Below are positions 11,881 to 27,406 of a stretch of DNA of 64,000 bases, piece after piece. The position numbers were made by a program, and so were the translations under genes. A model generated the notes under the pieces. The model saw only the letters and a program-made list of their open reading frames with translations. It was not told the DNA's origin and made no database searches. The stretch lies in contig NC_068576.1 in NCBI RefSeq assembly GCF_025698545.1, positions 55,650,094 to 55,714,093 on the forward strand, in the 5' to 3' direction. How positions within the stretch are numbered: position 1 is the first letter of the stretch; each line of letters opens with the position of its first letter. Source of the stretch: Gossypium raimondii (lineage: Eukaryota; Streptophyta; Magnoliopsida; Malvales; Malvaceae).

Positions 11881-13850
11881 TTGATTGTGATAAAATCAAC
11901 CCTAGGTTTGAATATGAGCTTCTAAAGTTTTATCATTAACATATAAGCTTACTAAAGAAATCAAAAAAGTTAGAGGGACTTATTTAGTAATTTAACAAGG
12001 ACAAAAATATTCTAACAAATTAACTTCTTACTTAATCAAATTCGATCCTTACATGCACTAAACTGAAAGCCGAAACTCGAATTTAAACACTTAAAAGTCC
12101 CAAGAGTAAGGCTTCATTCGCAAAATATCGATTTTTTAAGAGCTTACAAATACAATAATAATAGATATAGAATTAAACTACTGTAAAGTACAAACAAAAT
12201 AAAACCAGAATAATCTAATTTCATAATTTTAGACAACAATAAATTAAAAACTTGCAATATTCTGCGAGAGCTAGAAAAATAAAACAGCTAAATTTAAAGA
12301 CAGAAAATGCAGAATAATTATTCATCACATTTAAAAAAATAAAAACATAAAATTGCGATTGAAGGAACATGTTCTTGAATTTGATTGAATGCTTGTTACT
12401 GTTACATTACATCAAAATGGATCGATTGTTCCCATAATTCCAGCAATTTGTCACCATCAATTTAACATTTAATTAAAATCCAAAAAAAAACCCTCCAAAT
12501 ATTGAGGAAGTACGTAACTAAAATTAAATACCAAATGCAAAAAACATAAGTTTCGATATTATTCTTGTCTTAGTATTAAATATAAAGAAGACTAAGATGT
12601 TTTACTATTGAAAACTGCTCTAAAATTTGACCTTCAAATAAATATGATAAAGTGATGGACCGTCTAAGCCTTCAAATTGAAGCAAAATACTATTATTGTA
12701 AAATTTAAAAAACAATCCCACACCGACCGTTATATATTACATGCAACAAAAAAGCCGACTGTGTTTTGTTTTTTGTTTTATGTTTTATCCAAAACTTTTC
12801 TCGCATGGCTTTTCTTCTGTCTTTCTTTTTCTAATATAAATATTCTAATACCATTTTAATTCATGAAATTCAAAGAAAATCATATGTAAATTATTATTTT
12901 AGATTAATTATGGAATTTGCCGCTTTGCTTAAATAGATATATAGATATATATATATATATACGTGAGTATTTTTTTGGAATATATATTATCTGTTTGTGG
13001 TTAGATATATATAATTTGTAATATTGTAAGAGATTAGCTATGATTTTATTTTTTATTTTTTGGGGGGTTGTCAGTCAATGTAGTAAAAATCTATGGATAT
13101 TTTCACGCGTATGGAAGAAAGGGACAAGAAAAAGAAAAAAACCTGAGAGAATTAATGGAGGTCATGATATAGGAAGGTGGGTGATAATGTTTGTTTCAAA
13201 GTACACAATTAATGTTACCATTGCTTGTCACATGAAACTTTGGTAACATCCTATATATTCATACTTATTGCTAATGTGATGGGTGAAATGAAAATTTGCT
13301 CTAAATAAAAATAAAATGAAATTGATGTCTTTATTTCGTTATTTTACGTATTTACAGTACCAAAAACTTTGAGTTAATCCAAGGGTAAGTACGTTGGTTT
13401 TTCATTTAAAAGCCGTCTCCCTATAAATGAACGTTTTATTATTCACGTCAATGTTATGCATATAAACTTTGATTCAAGACATTCATTTTTTCAAACTATT
13501 AATAAAATTAAGAAATTAATTTGATTTTACATTAATGTGTTATATGCAAAAATAATTACGTTAACATGATAATGATATGAAGATATATATTCGTTTTTTA
13601 AATAAATACAATTTATTCAAAATTAAAATTTTTTATATATAGGTAGGTATAAACAAGTTTTCTATCACTGAAATCCATGATTCCAATAACGATTTGAGCC
13701 ATACTCACCCCGACCAAACCCATAGGACCCCCACCACTGCAACAGGGAGGACGCTCCCACACAACATTGAAATTCAATTTTTTAATATATATATCTTCAA
13801 CCATTCTTTTTTTAATTCCAAGATATGACGAAAATGAAAAATATAAGTAG
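11881..13850. other. AT-rich intergenic DNA
   Basis: No gene recognised. A (TA)n microsatellite lies at about 12935-12962. Short frames at 12677-12859, 13040-13246 and 13613-13804 have low-complexity composition and no family signature. Confidence 0.55.
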
Positions 13851-13853
13851 AAT

Positions 13854-14144
13854 TATTATGGAACTTTTGTATTAAGAGTTAGATTAAATTTTGTCTTTTT
13901 TACTTAAGAAATTGTATATTAGATCAAAAAATAAACTAGACATTCTGTTAAAAAAATTATTCACTTTTATTATTAAAAATTGGTCTTTGGACATCACATG
14001 CAACTGTTTGATTATTTTGTCAGCAACGTCAATTTTAATAGTGAAAATTTTAATTTAATATACATAGACTAATTTAATATTTTTAAATAAAGAGAGTAAA
14101 ATGTAATCTAATTTTTAAGACATGAGCCACCATGGTATTTTTAT
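13854..14144. mobile_element. Dispersed MITE-like repeat, family X, copy 1
   Basis: One of four related copies in the window (others at 16022-16300, 26250-26508 and 40775-41107). Shared text includes 'agttagattaaattttgtc', a central 'cacatgcaactgtttgattatt' and 'caattttaatagt', and the right end 'catggtatttttat'. The ends are inverted repeats of the type GTAAAAGTAYYATGG. No coding capacity. Confidence 0.6.
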
Positions 14145-15020
14145 AGAAAAATACATATATTTTGATGAAGTTGTTAAATATAATTTTTTCTCGGCCGAGA
14201 GAGAAGAAGACTTGTTTAAAGATCCCATGTTTTTAGAGCAATCGAGATCACACAAAATCTCACACGTATATTTATGGATTAGCAAAGACATCATTCAAAA
14301 AAAAGAAGAAGCAAAAATGGAGCTGATTCCTTGGGTTTGCCCCCTCGTTTCTCCCCACACATTTCAATTGAACCAACCCCCAAAAAATGGCTAATACACA
14401 GACACCATAATCGAGACATGAGCAGCAATTTCAGCAATATCAGACCAAAATGTTGTTTGTTTGTGTTTCTTGTGTAGTGTTTCCTGACATAATATGTTGG
14501 GGGGCATTTTTGTTTAGAGACTTAAGGTGGGGGAAAAGTCATTACAGGATCATGCCATAGGTTCCAGCGTTACCAACTTAACCTACTCATTGACCCCTCC
14601 TTATTGTTTGCACCACCAACTCCATTTCTGTATGTTTTCAATCATAGCTCATTGGTCGGTTATATTGGTGGGTTTAAAAATCGATTAGATATTATTTTGA
14701 AATAAGAGGTTGGATCGATTGATTCATAAATTGGTTGAATTTATTAATGAAACTAATTTTTTTATTTTAATAATTTATTCAATTAAATTCGATAAACTGG
14801 TAATCTAATTAATTTGACCACTAGTTTGGTTCTGAAAACCTTGATACTTGCTTTCATGCTTAAACCATTAGAAATTAATATTAATTTTTAAAAAAAGGGA
14901 AAAAATTAACATTAGGTATGTCTAGTTTTTTATTGTTGCGGTTTAGGGTTTTAGATAACTTATATTTGTTGATGGAGTATGCTTTGTTTTTTGGTACGTT
15001 TCATATTTGTTTTATGGTCT
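14145..15020. other. Intergenic DNA
   Basis: No gene supported. The frame at 14122-14394 has no recognisable protein features. 14650-14850 carries the 'ggttggatcgattgattc'-type dispersed repeat. Confidence 0.45.
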
Positions 15021-15428
15021 TGTTATACATCAGGAATCACCTATTCGAGCCCTACTAGAGATCTGGGTCTCTGACCCATGATCCGGATAGGTCCTACTAG
15101 AAGATTAAGTGTGAAGCGAGTCACGAGAGGGCAGCAAGGCAAGTTCGCAGAGCCAGCTCGTAACGCAAGGCCACAAATCTAGCTTGCAGAGATCTAGGGA
15201 ACGCTATTGTCTCAGCTCGCATACACCCAGGGAGCTCACAGAAAGGGCCACGTGCTCTGTAGAAACATGCCCAACAAACCTGGAGTTTACAGAGAATGTT
15301 AGTACCAGAGACAGTGGAGTCAAGACAGAATAGTGGGACCCTATCATGAGCTGTAATAGCATCTGTAACAACATGTGTAAATACTCGAACACTCCTATCA
15401 ATAATGTACGAGAAAATATTACTCAACA
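15021..15428 (+). mobile_element. Candidate small solo LTR (TGTT..AACA)
   Basis: A 408-bp block, clearly less AT-rich than its flanks, begins TGTTATACATCAGG and ends TACTCAACA, giving a TGTT..AACA terminal inverted repeat. The flanking pentamers are GGTCT (15016-15020) and TGTCT (15429-15433), four of five bases identical. No polyprotein sequence is present. The minus-strand open frames across it are not recognisable proteins. The solo-LTR reading is inference from termini plus near-TSD; a fragment of another repeat is possible. Confidence 0.5.
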
Positions 15429-16021
15429 TGTCTATATTTGAGATTCGCTACTGTTCCTTCCAATAATATTATCTTTAAGATTTGATCCGATTTTTTCGTT
15501 CAAAGTATAGTGCATGTAGTATGCTGATTGTATGAAAAACTTGAACAACGTAAATCATCTTATGAGATCAATAGAGATAACTAATTAAGGTCATTAATTT
15601 TCCATTACAATTAGTTGCATTCTTTAATTAATAATTAATTAATTAATTAATTGTTTTTATTATCCTGCTGCAGAGACAGAAATTAAACAGATTGTCCGTA
15701 TTCATTTTTTTAATCCATATATTCAGTGCTTTGAACAATGGCTAGTTCCACAAGCTTCAGAACTTGTGTTGATCAATTAGAATAACAAATCATAATTAAT
15801 GCATTCACATTTTTAATTATTTACTAATTCTCTTACACATATTAAAAATGAAAAATATATATTATTACATCCTTTTTGTAAGAATTACTACTTTTTTTTT
15901 CGTTTACAATTTCTAAATAAATACTAGCAATTCAAAAAAAAAAAATACAAAACCAAAATATCTTCTTCTTCTTCTTCTTTTAATGGCGAGAACATGCTTG
16001 CAAACAGGTAGCTAGCATCAA
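15429..16021. other. Intergenic DNA
   Basis: AT-rich, with an (AATT)n stretch at about 15627-15652 and a (CTT)n microsatellite at 15961-15979. No gene seen. Confidence 0.6.
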
Positions 16022-16300
16022 AGAGCAAACTTATTCTTCTATTAAAAGATTCATCCATTTCTACTATTAAAAGTTGATCCCTATACATCAACATGAGGTA
16101 CACGCGTGTACGCCATGTGTCACTGTCTGGTTATTTCATCGGCCACGTTGTTTTTAATAGTACAAATAGATGAAATTTTTAATAAAAAATAATTGTTTTA
16201 CTCTTTAATTTAACATATATGGACTAATTTGTCAAATTTATAAATAAAAATAATAAAATACAATTTAATTCGTAATACAAACACCTCATGATACTTTTAC
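16022..16300. mobile_element. Dispersed MITE-like repeat, family X, copy 2
   Basis: Shares the family X core: 'cgccatgtgtcactgtctgg', 'ttatttcatcggccacg', 'tttttaatagtacaaatag'. The right end CATGATACTTTTAC is the inverted-repeat terminus of the family. The left end is approximate. Confidence 0.6.
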
Positions 16301-17660
16301 CTTAACATTTCCTATTAATTAATGTTATGAGGTGGGAGAACAAATGGGTTTTACAACTTGAAAAGGAAAAAGAAAATATTTGAATACCATATAGTAGAAC
16401 AAGGTAGGGTAAAAAAATAGGTATTAACAAAGTGATGAACCGATGATCAATATGTAAATCATAATTTGTTGTACCAATACCCTAAATGACATTGATAAAA
16501 CTCATGATTTATTAAAAAATAATTTTTAATGAAAAAAATAAAATTTTGAAATATATGATTTTATTATATAGTAGTGTATCAAGTCATTATTTGATTTTTT
16601 TTTTTTGGTGAGCTAGTGTAGGGTAAAGTCCTACCAGTAATACGACTAGCGCAATTCGAACTCAAATCGTACTTAGAACGATAAACACTCTGACAATCAG
16701 GTGAACGAAATTCATTCATCATCCAATTTAAAATAACCAATAAAATTTGAATTTAGTTATAGGCAGAAGATTGATAAAACATTAGTTAAAAACCCGAAAA
16801 ATAATGAATACACACCAAAATATAATATTTTAAATGTTTAAAGTTTTATATTATTGAAAATTTTGACATATGATTTATAAATTAAGACATATTTGTTGGA
16901 TAATTATAGTTAATATAAATTAATGATAGTGTAGTAGAAATGTGAGTGTTTTTGGGGAAGTCGCCAGTTTCTGATTCTTAATTAGTCTTTTGTGTCATTG
17001 TCTCCAGTGAAGACAATGCGGACTTCATTCAAACTAAGATTTTCTTTTCTTTTTTTGAGTTAATTTTTTAAAAAAGAAATAATTGAAGCTGATTTTCAGG
17101 GACCATGCTGGCCTCCACTCCTGGTCACGACCCATCTGCCACTGCTAGGCAACTAGCAACTACATTTATATTTAATGTTTTTGTAATTAAGAGTGAATTT
17201 AGACTGAGATTTTGTGTCAAGTTGATGGGTTAGACATGTGTTGATTTAAATAATAGTAGATAGAAAATATCGGTCCAATGTTAAGAAATTTCGATAAGGA
17301 CTTCAATCAATATAGTTGATTGTGTGATTAATTTATATTATTGATTCTATAATAACTTTTTTTTTTAATTTAAATCCATAAAAAAGTTGATTACAAGAGT
17401 GGGATAAGTTTAAAGGTAAAGAACATTTAATCAATCGGGCAGATTATAAGTCGAGTGGCTTTAGCTACCCAATATGTAAAACGATTTGTTGAGGGCAACA
17501 TGCAGAAAGAGATCAATGCCTTGGTTTTCAAAAAAAAAAAGAAGAAAATTCAGTTCAATTCTTTTTAAAAATATAAATTAATTTATAATAAAATATTTTA
17601 TCACATTAAAATTAATTTATGATTGCATTCCCTTCCAAGTCCTCATAAAATGTTGATTAA
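16301..17660. other. Intergenic DNA
   Basis: No gene supported. The stretch at 16605-16710 (gtagggtaaagtcctacc..gcaattcgaactcaaatc) looks like a decayed dispersed repeat but no boundaries could be set. Confidence 0.45.
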
Positions 17661-17777
17661 GGGTAGATTTGAATGAGCGATTAGGTATGGTGTGGTGCAT
17701 TTAGTTTACTTTTTGTTTTATCAACATTGTTGTTTTTACACTAACCGCAAGTAAACGCACCACTTATTGGACGCAAT
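17661..17777. mobile_element. Small MITE, family Y, diverged copy
   Basis: Begins GGGTAGATTTGAATGAGCGA after TTAA and contains 'gtggtgcatttagtttac' and 'acactaaccgcaagtaaacg', matching the fuller copy at 26577-26724. The right terminus is degraded. Confidence 0.55.
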
Positions 17778-19900
17778 GGAATAGCTGCACTTGTGTTAAA
17801 CATCTCAGATTTAGGATAAGAACTATATTAGTACCATTGAGGTTAACTTTTGAAAATTTATTAAAATCCTCAAAAATTTTAACAATTTTACTTAAGCCAC
17901 TCAAGATCTTAATGTCAATATCCACCATTGTCCTCAGTGATCATTGGTTCAATGATCTCCAAAACAGGTTGATCGGAAAAAGTGAGTTCAGATGAATTTT
18001 TTATTTTCTTTCATCTTTTTTAGTATAATACATTCCCTTCATATGAAAGTTCTACAAGTTTGTTAGAATCGTATTAGTTGTTGAACCAGTCAAGCCATTA
18101 ATTCTTCGGTCCAATCAGCCTACTCATTTTGATCAATCAGGATGATTTAATTAAATAAATAAATTAAAATAAAAATTTTAATCTAGTTAAACTTATTTTC
18201 AATTCAATCGATTTAAAATATTTTCAGACCGATACCCTAACCAGCTCTCAATTCAATCAATTTAATTACTTAAGCCAATCCGATTCAAATAATATTTATT
18301 TCCCAAATATTTGATGGAATTGTTAAATGATAGAATCAAATCCATAATTTTATATACACTACAAAATTTGAATGAGAGAACAAATCACAATTTTAATGTA
18401 ATCAAATCCGACCCTAAGATTTTTAAACCATGCACGTAAAGTTCAATGAATTGATTTTTATTTTTAAATTTTGAATAAGAAATGTTATTTTTTAAAAATT
18501 ATTTTTAATATTAAAAGATGTGTGCATTCCTAGGCAACACTACTTTCCCCAAGGTTACTTAGAATCTTTTGGCTCACTGACTCGGTGAATGGTGATAGAA
18601 CCGTTATTGAAAATGTTCACTCCACTCAATAAATAGGCTAGGCCACCTTTTCATTATTTTCAATACATATTTTATCATTAATAAGTATAAATTAGAGTCA
18701 ATAAATTAATTCTATATAAAATAATGGTGAGTCTATTAACTAAAAGACAATAATAGATAAAATAGTAACACTTTTAATTTTTAAAATGAAAGAATACATA
18801 CTAAATTATTTTTGATTTTTGATTTTTAATTTTAATTGTCGTTAAAACACAATAAGTTCAATACGAAATGTATTCAAAATAATTTAAGAGAGAACACATG
18901 TAATATATACTGAACGATTGAACTTAAATGTGAATGTTCAAACATCTCAACACCTCAGTTTTTACCAATAATATTAATGCCAGTAACTTTAACGAACCTC
19001 ATGTAATCACATTGAATTTTTATTAATATCGAAAATTAAGTTGAGCTTTGAAATAGAAAATAAAACCTTTTCAACGTTCTTCGTTTTTATCTACAAAACT
19101 AGAATCCAAAATTTTATGTAAAAACTCTAATTTTAGGTGTTAGGATTAGCAAACTTGTGGAACGTTTCATGAATGCAAAAAGTGGGGATAGCATGGGACA
19201 TGTTTGTGCCGATGCGGTGTTACTTTAAACTTGGAGGAAGGAGGAAGAGGGGTGGGAATTTTAAAGGCTGAGTCATTGCATGAGGTGTTCAATAGACAAA
19301 GGCAGCTTCATTAATGCTCTGCCGATATATTTGACTTGGTTTTTTGTCGTTCCGATGGTCCCTTGCTACTACACTACACCCACCACACTAGTATTTTATT
19401 TTATTCCCACGTTAATTCCGTAGTAGTATGGTATTTGTGGATGGTGTACGACATAACAAATGAAATTGGATCGGTTTCTATTTATTACATGATTTAATTG
19501 CGAGAAAGATATGGTATTTTATTAATTAATAAGTCTTGAATATAAGAGAAAATAAGCTTTAAATTTTCGAAATGATATTATTAAGAAGAGCAGTCATAAA
19601 CTTTAAACAAGAATTATAAAACGGACATGAAAAAATCAAAGAAAGAACTCAAATGAAGTAAAATAAAAAAGAAACATTATGATTTTAAGTGTTAAATTTA
19701 TGTCTTAACTTGCATGAATTATACGTATATTATGTCCAATTTATGTCTAACTTCAATTACGACATATGTAATTTTTTTTAAAAATATTCTAAAATAAGAT
19801 AAACTATGTCTAAATTAAGTTTTCCATATTGGGATCAAAGTATAAAAATTCAACCTAAAACATATTCATTGGGATAGATAATTCAGATGTATAAATATAA
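17778..19900. other. Intergenic DNA
   Basis: AT-rich with no supported gene. 18090-18300 carries the 'caatcaatttaattact/ggttcaa'-type degenerate repeat. 19140-19460 is less AT-rich but has no recognisable frame. Confidence 0.5.
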
Positions 19901-20115
19901 TTGTCAATCAGTTTGATTTGTACGTGGACTCCCTTCAATGCACGTATATACAGTGTATGGCCAATACCTACAGAGCACTCAATACAACAATGCAAATATT
20001 GCAACGAGAATTGCACAATGAACAGTGGACGGAGGAATCGGCCCTACAATGGGCTGTGCTTATTGGCAAGACAGGTAATCAAGTAACCAAAGCCTATTAT
20101 CTATTTTGGATTTAG
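19901..20115 (+). other. Coding-like stretch, unrecognised
   Basis: Two overlapping plus-strand frames run through 19901-20115. The frame around MQILQRELHNEQWTEESALQ has charged, helix-like, non-repetitive composition unlike the surrounding AT-rich DNA, and the stretch is followed by a donor-like AG|GTAATC near 20073. I do not recognise the protein. It may be a fragment of a decayed gene or retroelement, or chance. Confidence 0.2.
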
Positions 20116-20960
20116 TCAAAATCTTCAACCACCTCTACCTTACAAAATTGGCCTGTTTGAAGGAAAAAAATCCAAATGATATTTAACTAGACCGGAAAAA
20201 AGGAAATCATAGAAAATCGAAAACTAATTTAAATCATGATGTTGAATTTGATTTTATTGAATTCAATTTATGTTAGATAGTGGATTCAAAATTTAACTTT
20301 TTCTTTAATTTTTTATTTTAGTAATTTTTTTAAAAAATACTACATATAATTACAATTTTTTTAAAAAAATTTAAAAACTAATGAACTAAACCAGGCAAAA
20401 TTTAATCAGTCATGAAACTTCTCATAGTGTACTGGTTAATGGGCTTACAAGTAGAGAAAAATGTATCGCAATTCACGACCCCGTATATTATAAATGGCAA
20501 AGAAAATCTGAACACAAAAAAAAATTGGCAGAAATAAAATTTATATAGGCTTGAAGCAGCCATCTTCAGTCGACTAAGGTGGCCCTTTACATTCTATTTT
20601 TATTCAAGTCACATTTGAATATATAAACTAAATAAAAAATTGGTATAACATTATTTAATTGTATTGTAAATGCCAATATTAGGGTTTTGAATGTCGATTT
20701 TATGGGAGAACAATGGACATTTTCAGATTCAGGGGCACAACAAGCTTCTTCGTTCCAAGGTTGCATTATCCATACAACAATAGCAAAAGCAGCTTTTTTG
20801 CGTTTTCTTCTTTAACTAAGGCCGCTTTATGGACAAGCTTAGTCCAATTTTTAGCCTTAGAAATTGAAGTGACAAAACAGATTTTTTTTTCCAGATAGAA
20901 CTGATAAACCAAAATAAATATATATACTATATAAGAAAAACATAGGGCCTAAGCCCACGT
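20116..20960. other. Intergenic DNA
   Basis: No gene supported. The frame at 20713-20898 has no known features. The segment close to 20975 probably includes the 3' UTR of the E2 gene. Confidence 0.5.
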
Positions 20961-20974
20961 ACGGTGAGCTTGTT

Positions 20975-23759
<2,785 letters not shown>

Positions 23760-24533
23760 CGCAAAACCTACGGTCCATTCACCATAGACAAAAAAATTAA
23801 AAATCAAAACAACGCAAAAAATAAACAATCAAAAGCAAGAAATCGAACAGATCGAACCTCAAAAAGGTGTTTTTAGTTATCCTTTTTTTAATATATTGCG
23901 TTTTTCAAAAACTTGAAGGAGCTATAGGTGGATTAGAGAAGAGAAATATTAATCGAAGAAGAAGAAGGCAGGCTTTTAATGTGGGGAAGAACAGAAAAAC
24001 AAAAACAAATGAGAGGAGAATTTATAATAAGGTGTAGTGGCGGTATATTTTAAACGGGTGGACCGACCTCTATTGATAGTCTCTGATTGGCTTTATGCGT
24101 GGGTCCCATACTTTTAATATGTAAGAAAAATGAAATATCACACCATCTTCGCCGAAAGTTGCCAGTGAATTAAGTCCGTTTATTTATTATTCTGGTTTTC
24201 TCTGTTTCCTTTTTCTTTTATTCTTTTTTCTCTCTCTTTTTTTTTTTTTTACGTTGGAAAATGAGATTCTTTAAACTGACTAAACGCGTTGCCCGTGGTC
24301 GTTCGGGGAAAATACGAAACAGGCACGAGTCGTTTTTAAACTTGAGTGTGGCTTTCGGGTTCCTCGATTTGTGATTGGATCCGGTCTCGAACGCGTTTTG
24401 TCGATTGAGTTGGCTTGGTCTGGCCGTCTGGGTCAAAACCCGTGAGTATTGTGTGGGAAAGAGTAAGACCCTGTGGCTCAAAGGATAATTATCAATGAAG
24501 TCAATAATTTTCCAAAATGATTATTATTTTTAT
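23760..24533. promoter_or_regulatory. Upstream region of the E2 gene
   Basis: Holds the 5' leader and promoter of the minus-strand E2 gene and no other gene. A polypyrimidine stretch with (T)n lies at about 24200-24251. 24255-24480 is less AT-rich. The minus-strand frame at 24218-24481 is not a recognisable protein. Confidence 0.4.
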
Positions 24534-25063
24534 GGGTAAACTACATCCAAGGTCACTAGACAATTAGTAAGTTTATGTTTTGGTCACTTATTTTTAAAAA
24601 ATTACAAAATGATTATTAAACTATCCAAAAGTTTTTATTTAAGTTATTGTGTTGTAAAAATCGTTATTGTATAGCATTCTCTATTCACATCGTCTCCACT
24701 AATCGAAAGCTCTCATTCCCCTCCTCTTCTATAGTTTATTTTTTTTTCATGAAATAACTTTGAATGTTACGAATTTTTGAACCAAAATCCAAACAACTTT
24801 CTTTTCTAATCTCCGACATTGACCGTTCCATCGACTTGGATCTAAGATATGTTCTTCTACTCATCAATAAACACTAATCCGTTGTATCAATAATCGAATC
24901 ATTACTTGGAGCTCGTTAGCCAAACTTTTTTTAAAAAAATTACAACATAGTAACTTAAATAAAAACTTTCGAATAGTCCAATAACTATTTTATAACTTTT
25001 TTAAGTTCGATGATCAAAATATAAACTTACTAATAGTTTAGTGACATTAAATGTAATTTACCC
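24534..25063. mobile_element. Long-TIR MITE, family Z, copy 1
   Basis: A 530-bp non-coding element with terminal inverted repeats longer than 50 bp: left GGGTAAACTACATCCAAGGT, right (reverse complement) GGGTAAATTACATTTAATGT, both continuing into 'attagtaagtttat'. A perfect TTTTTAT repeat flanks it (24527-24533 and 25064-25070), though that sequence is low complexity. The same family recurs at 54342-54864 and 55425-55678. Confidence 0.7.
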
Positions 25064-26249
25064 TTTTTATTTATACAATGCTTACTTTTATAAATAACTC
25101 TCTAATTATTTAAATCTAGAAAAATACAAGCTTAAACAAACACGTTTAAACCACATTCTTATAATTTATTACAATTACAACAACATGAACTTAGCCAAGA
25201 TTTAATCAACTTTGCTATTTCTATTCATTATATTTTTATTTATTTAATAAATTTATTGAACTCTTTATGCTTTTTAAAGTTATTTATATTACTTTACTAT
25301 TTACAAAATCACTAACCGAGTTTGAAAGTACTGAGTTAAATTACTCAATTCAACATATTTTTGTTTAAAAAAATAAAAAGAAAAGCATTTTTTATAGCAA
25401 AGAAAATACCAAAAGTAGAATTGGAAGAATATTGGATTTCGACTTAAAAAAGAAGAAGAATATATGCATGTATTTATATTGGACCGTTTTTATTTAGAGA
25501 GTGGAGATATTGGACCATTAGGAACTTGGAATCATTTTTTTCCGTTGAAAATGCTTGATAGAAATTACAAAAGATCTTCTAGCACAATACAAGTCCCACC
25601 AGACGAATTCAAGGGCCAGCCGGGAAAGTGGAAAATTTTAAATTTAAATAAATAATGAAATTATAAATTAGTATAAAGTAAAATTATATTTTAATCCTTA
25701 AAATGAAAATAAAAAGTCTAAACTCTTGAGATCGTAAATTAAGAAATGTCTCTCAAAATTTCATAATTTAATTTCAAACTCAATTAAAAAATTTTGAGTT
25801 CACCCTAATCCCGCCCCTAATCATAAACTCACTCCTAAAGAACAAATATGAAGACTGAACATACAGAGCTGAAGGGACAAAACCATCTACAAATCACGGG
25901 GATCACACGATAAAAAGACGAATTAGGAGCATCACGAGCATAATCACGATGAAATCAAGATTTTCCTTGACGAAACAAAATGGATAATTCAAAAGTCGAT
26001 GTCATAATGCCAAGAAAGTGAGCGATGAGAGAATAAAGCCTCATGGTAGCATCTATCGTATGATCAAAACGACCTCGTGAACAGACTATCGGTTCATATC
26101 AAAATAGTTAATATGTTTTGTTTTTGTCTTGGATTGATATTATTTTTGTCTTAATTAATAAAATTATTTATAATTTTTAAGATAAATTTATTTCTTAAAT
26201 ATTTTTATTATATTCTTTATTGCACCCAAATGTCAGTGCATGTTATAGA
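25064..26249. other. AT-rich intergenic DNA
   Basis: No gene recognised. The short frame at 25464-25655 has no family signature. Confidence 0.5.
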
Positions 26250-26508
26250 CAATAAAAATATCGTAGAGATCCTTATACTAGAAGTTGGATTGCATTTAGT
26301 CTCTTTTACTAAAAAAATAGATAAATTAGTCCATACACGTTAGATTAGATAGCAAATTGGTTATTTTGTTAAAAAAAGTATTCATTTCTATAATTAAAAA
26401 TTTGTCTCTATACAATAGCATGAAATATATGTGGCATCCCACGTGTCACTGTTTGATTATTCCTTTAGACATGCCAATTTTTAATAGTATAATTAAATGA
26501 ATTTTTTA
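26250..26508. mobile_element. Dispersed MITE-like repeat, family X, copy 3
   Basis: Contains the family words 'ggattgcatttagtctc', 'ggcatcccacgtgtcactg' and 'caatttttaatagtat'. The right terminus appears truncated. Confidence 0.6.
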
Positions 26509-26576
26509 AGGCAATGTTTGAGAAGTAAGATTCTAGAATTTGAATTTGGTTTTTAAAAATAGTGTAAATTGAGGGT

Positions 26577-26724
26577 GAGTTTGGATGGGCGATTGAGTGC
26601 GGTGCGGTGCGTTTAGCTTACTTTTTGTCTCACGCTACAATATCGCTACAGTATCTAATCTCACCGCCATCGCTGTTTTTACACTAAACGCAGGTAAACG
26701 CACCGCCCATCTAAACCCACCTTA
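26577..26724. mobile_element. Small MITE, family Y, fullest copy
   Basis: About 150 bp with inverted ends: left GTGAGTTTGGATGGGCG, right (reverse complement) GTGGGTTTAGATGGGCG. The interior has GTGCGTTTAGCTTAC on one side and its counterpart GTAAACGCACCG on the other, so it can fold on itself. Target duplication not certain. Related copies at 17661-17777 and 51271-51348. Confidence 0.65.
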
Positions 26725-27406
26725 AATAGTGAACTAGTTGAAAATGCCACAATGATAATTTCTCAAATCCAAGGATTTATTAGATATCTATTTAATAACA
26801 AATTTGAAGTTCTTAAAAGAAATTAGATTTGGTAAATCCATGTTTTTATACTTTTTCTGATATATATTATATTGAATCTCAAGAATTTTATCTACAACTT
26901 ATGCATTTTATTTCTACAATTTACGTAATAAATAAAATCTAAATCCATGAACATAATTTTACTGAACACATAAGTATTGTAGAGTGAGTAAATTGGTTAT
27001 TTCTGAGTAAAGTAAACAAACAGGGATATAGATAAATGATCAATTTATTTTTTAATGTAATTTATGGGGATTAATTTATTTTTTAATAAAATAAATAAAA
27101 TACAATCAGATAATTAAGTATTTTTACCAACGTAGGACTAATAATTTTAAGATTTATTCATTAAAAGTAAATTAGACCGTCGATAATAAAGAATCTGAAC
27201 ATCTGACGGCTCTGATTCAATGCCATTTCTACCGAGACATTCCCTCAAATGCGGAATCGGTAATAAGCACACCCGAACAAAGCTAGCCTCTAGCTCCGCC
27301 AGGACCGCCACCACTTCTCTCCCTTTCCCAAAAGCCAAACATCGCTCCGGATTTGGACTCGACCTGACCGAAAAAGAATCACCACAACCTGCAACGGCGA
27401 GTCCAA
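26725..27406. promoter_or_regulatory. Upstream region of the TH1-like gene
   Basis: AT-rich to about 27170, then a GC-richer leader (27190-27406) typical of a 5' UTR. The overlapping open frames on both strands at 27147-27553 are treated as shadows because the annotated frame continues correctly across three splice junctions. Confidence 0.4.

Noticed and set aside
15121..15429. Two minus-strand open frames with cysteine-rich text
   Set aside because: They lie wholly inside the LTR-like block, overlap each other in different frames and have no recognisable domain.
16605..16710. tRNA-like stretch with 'attcgaactcaaatc'
   Set aside because: No acceptor stem, D-arm or anticodon arm can be formed around it; more likely a decayed repeat.
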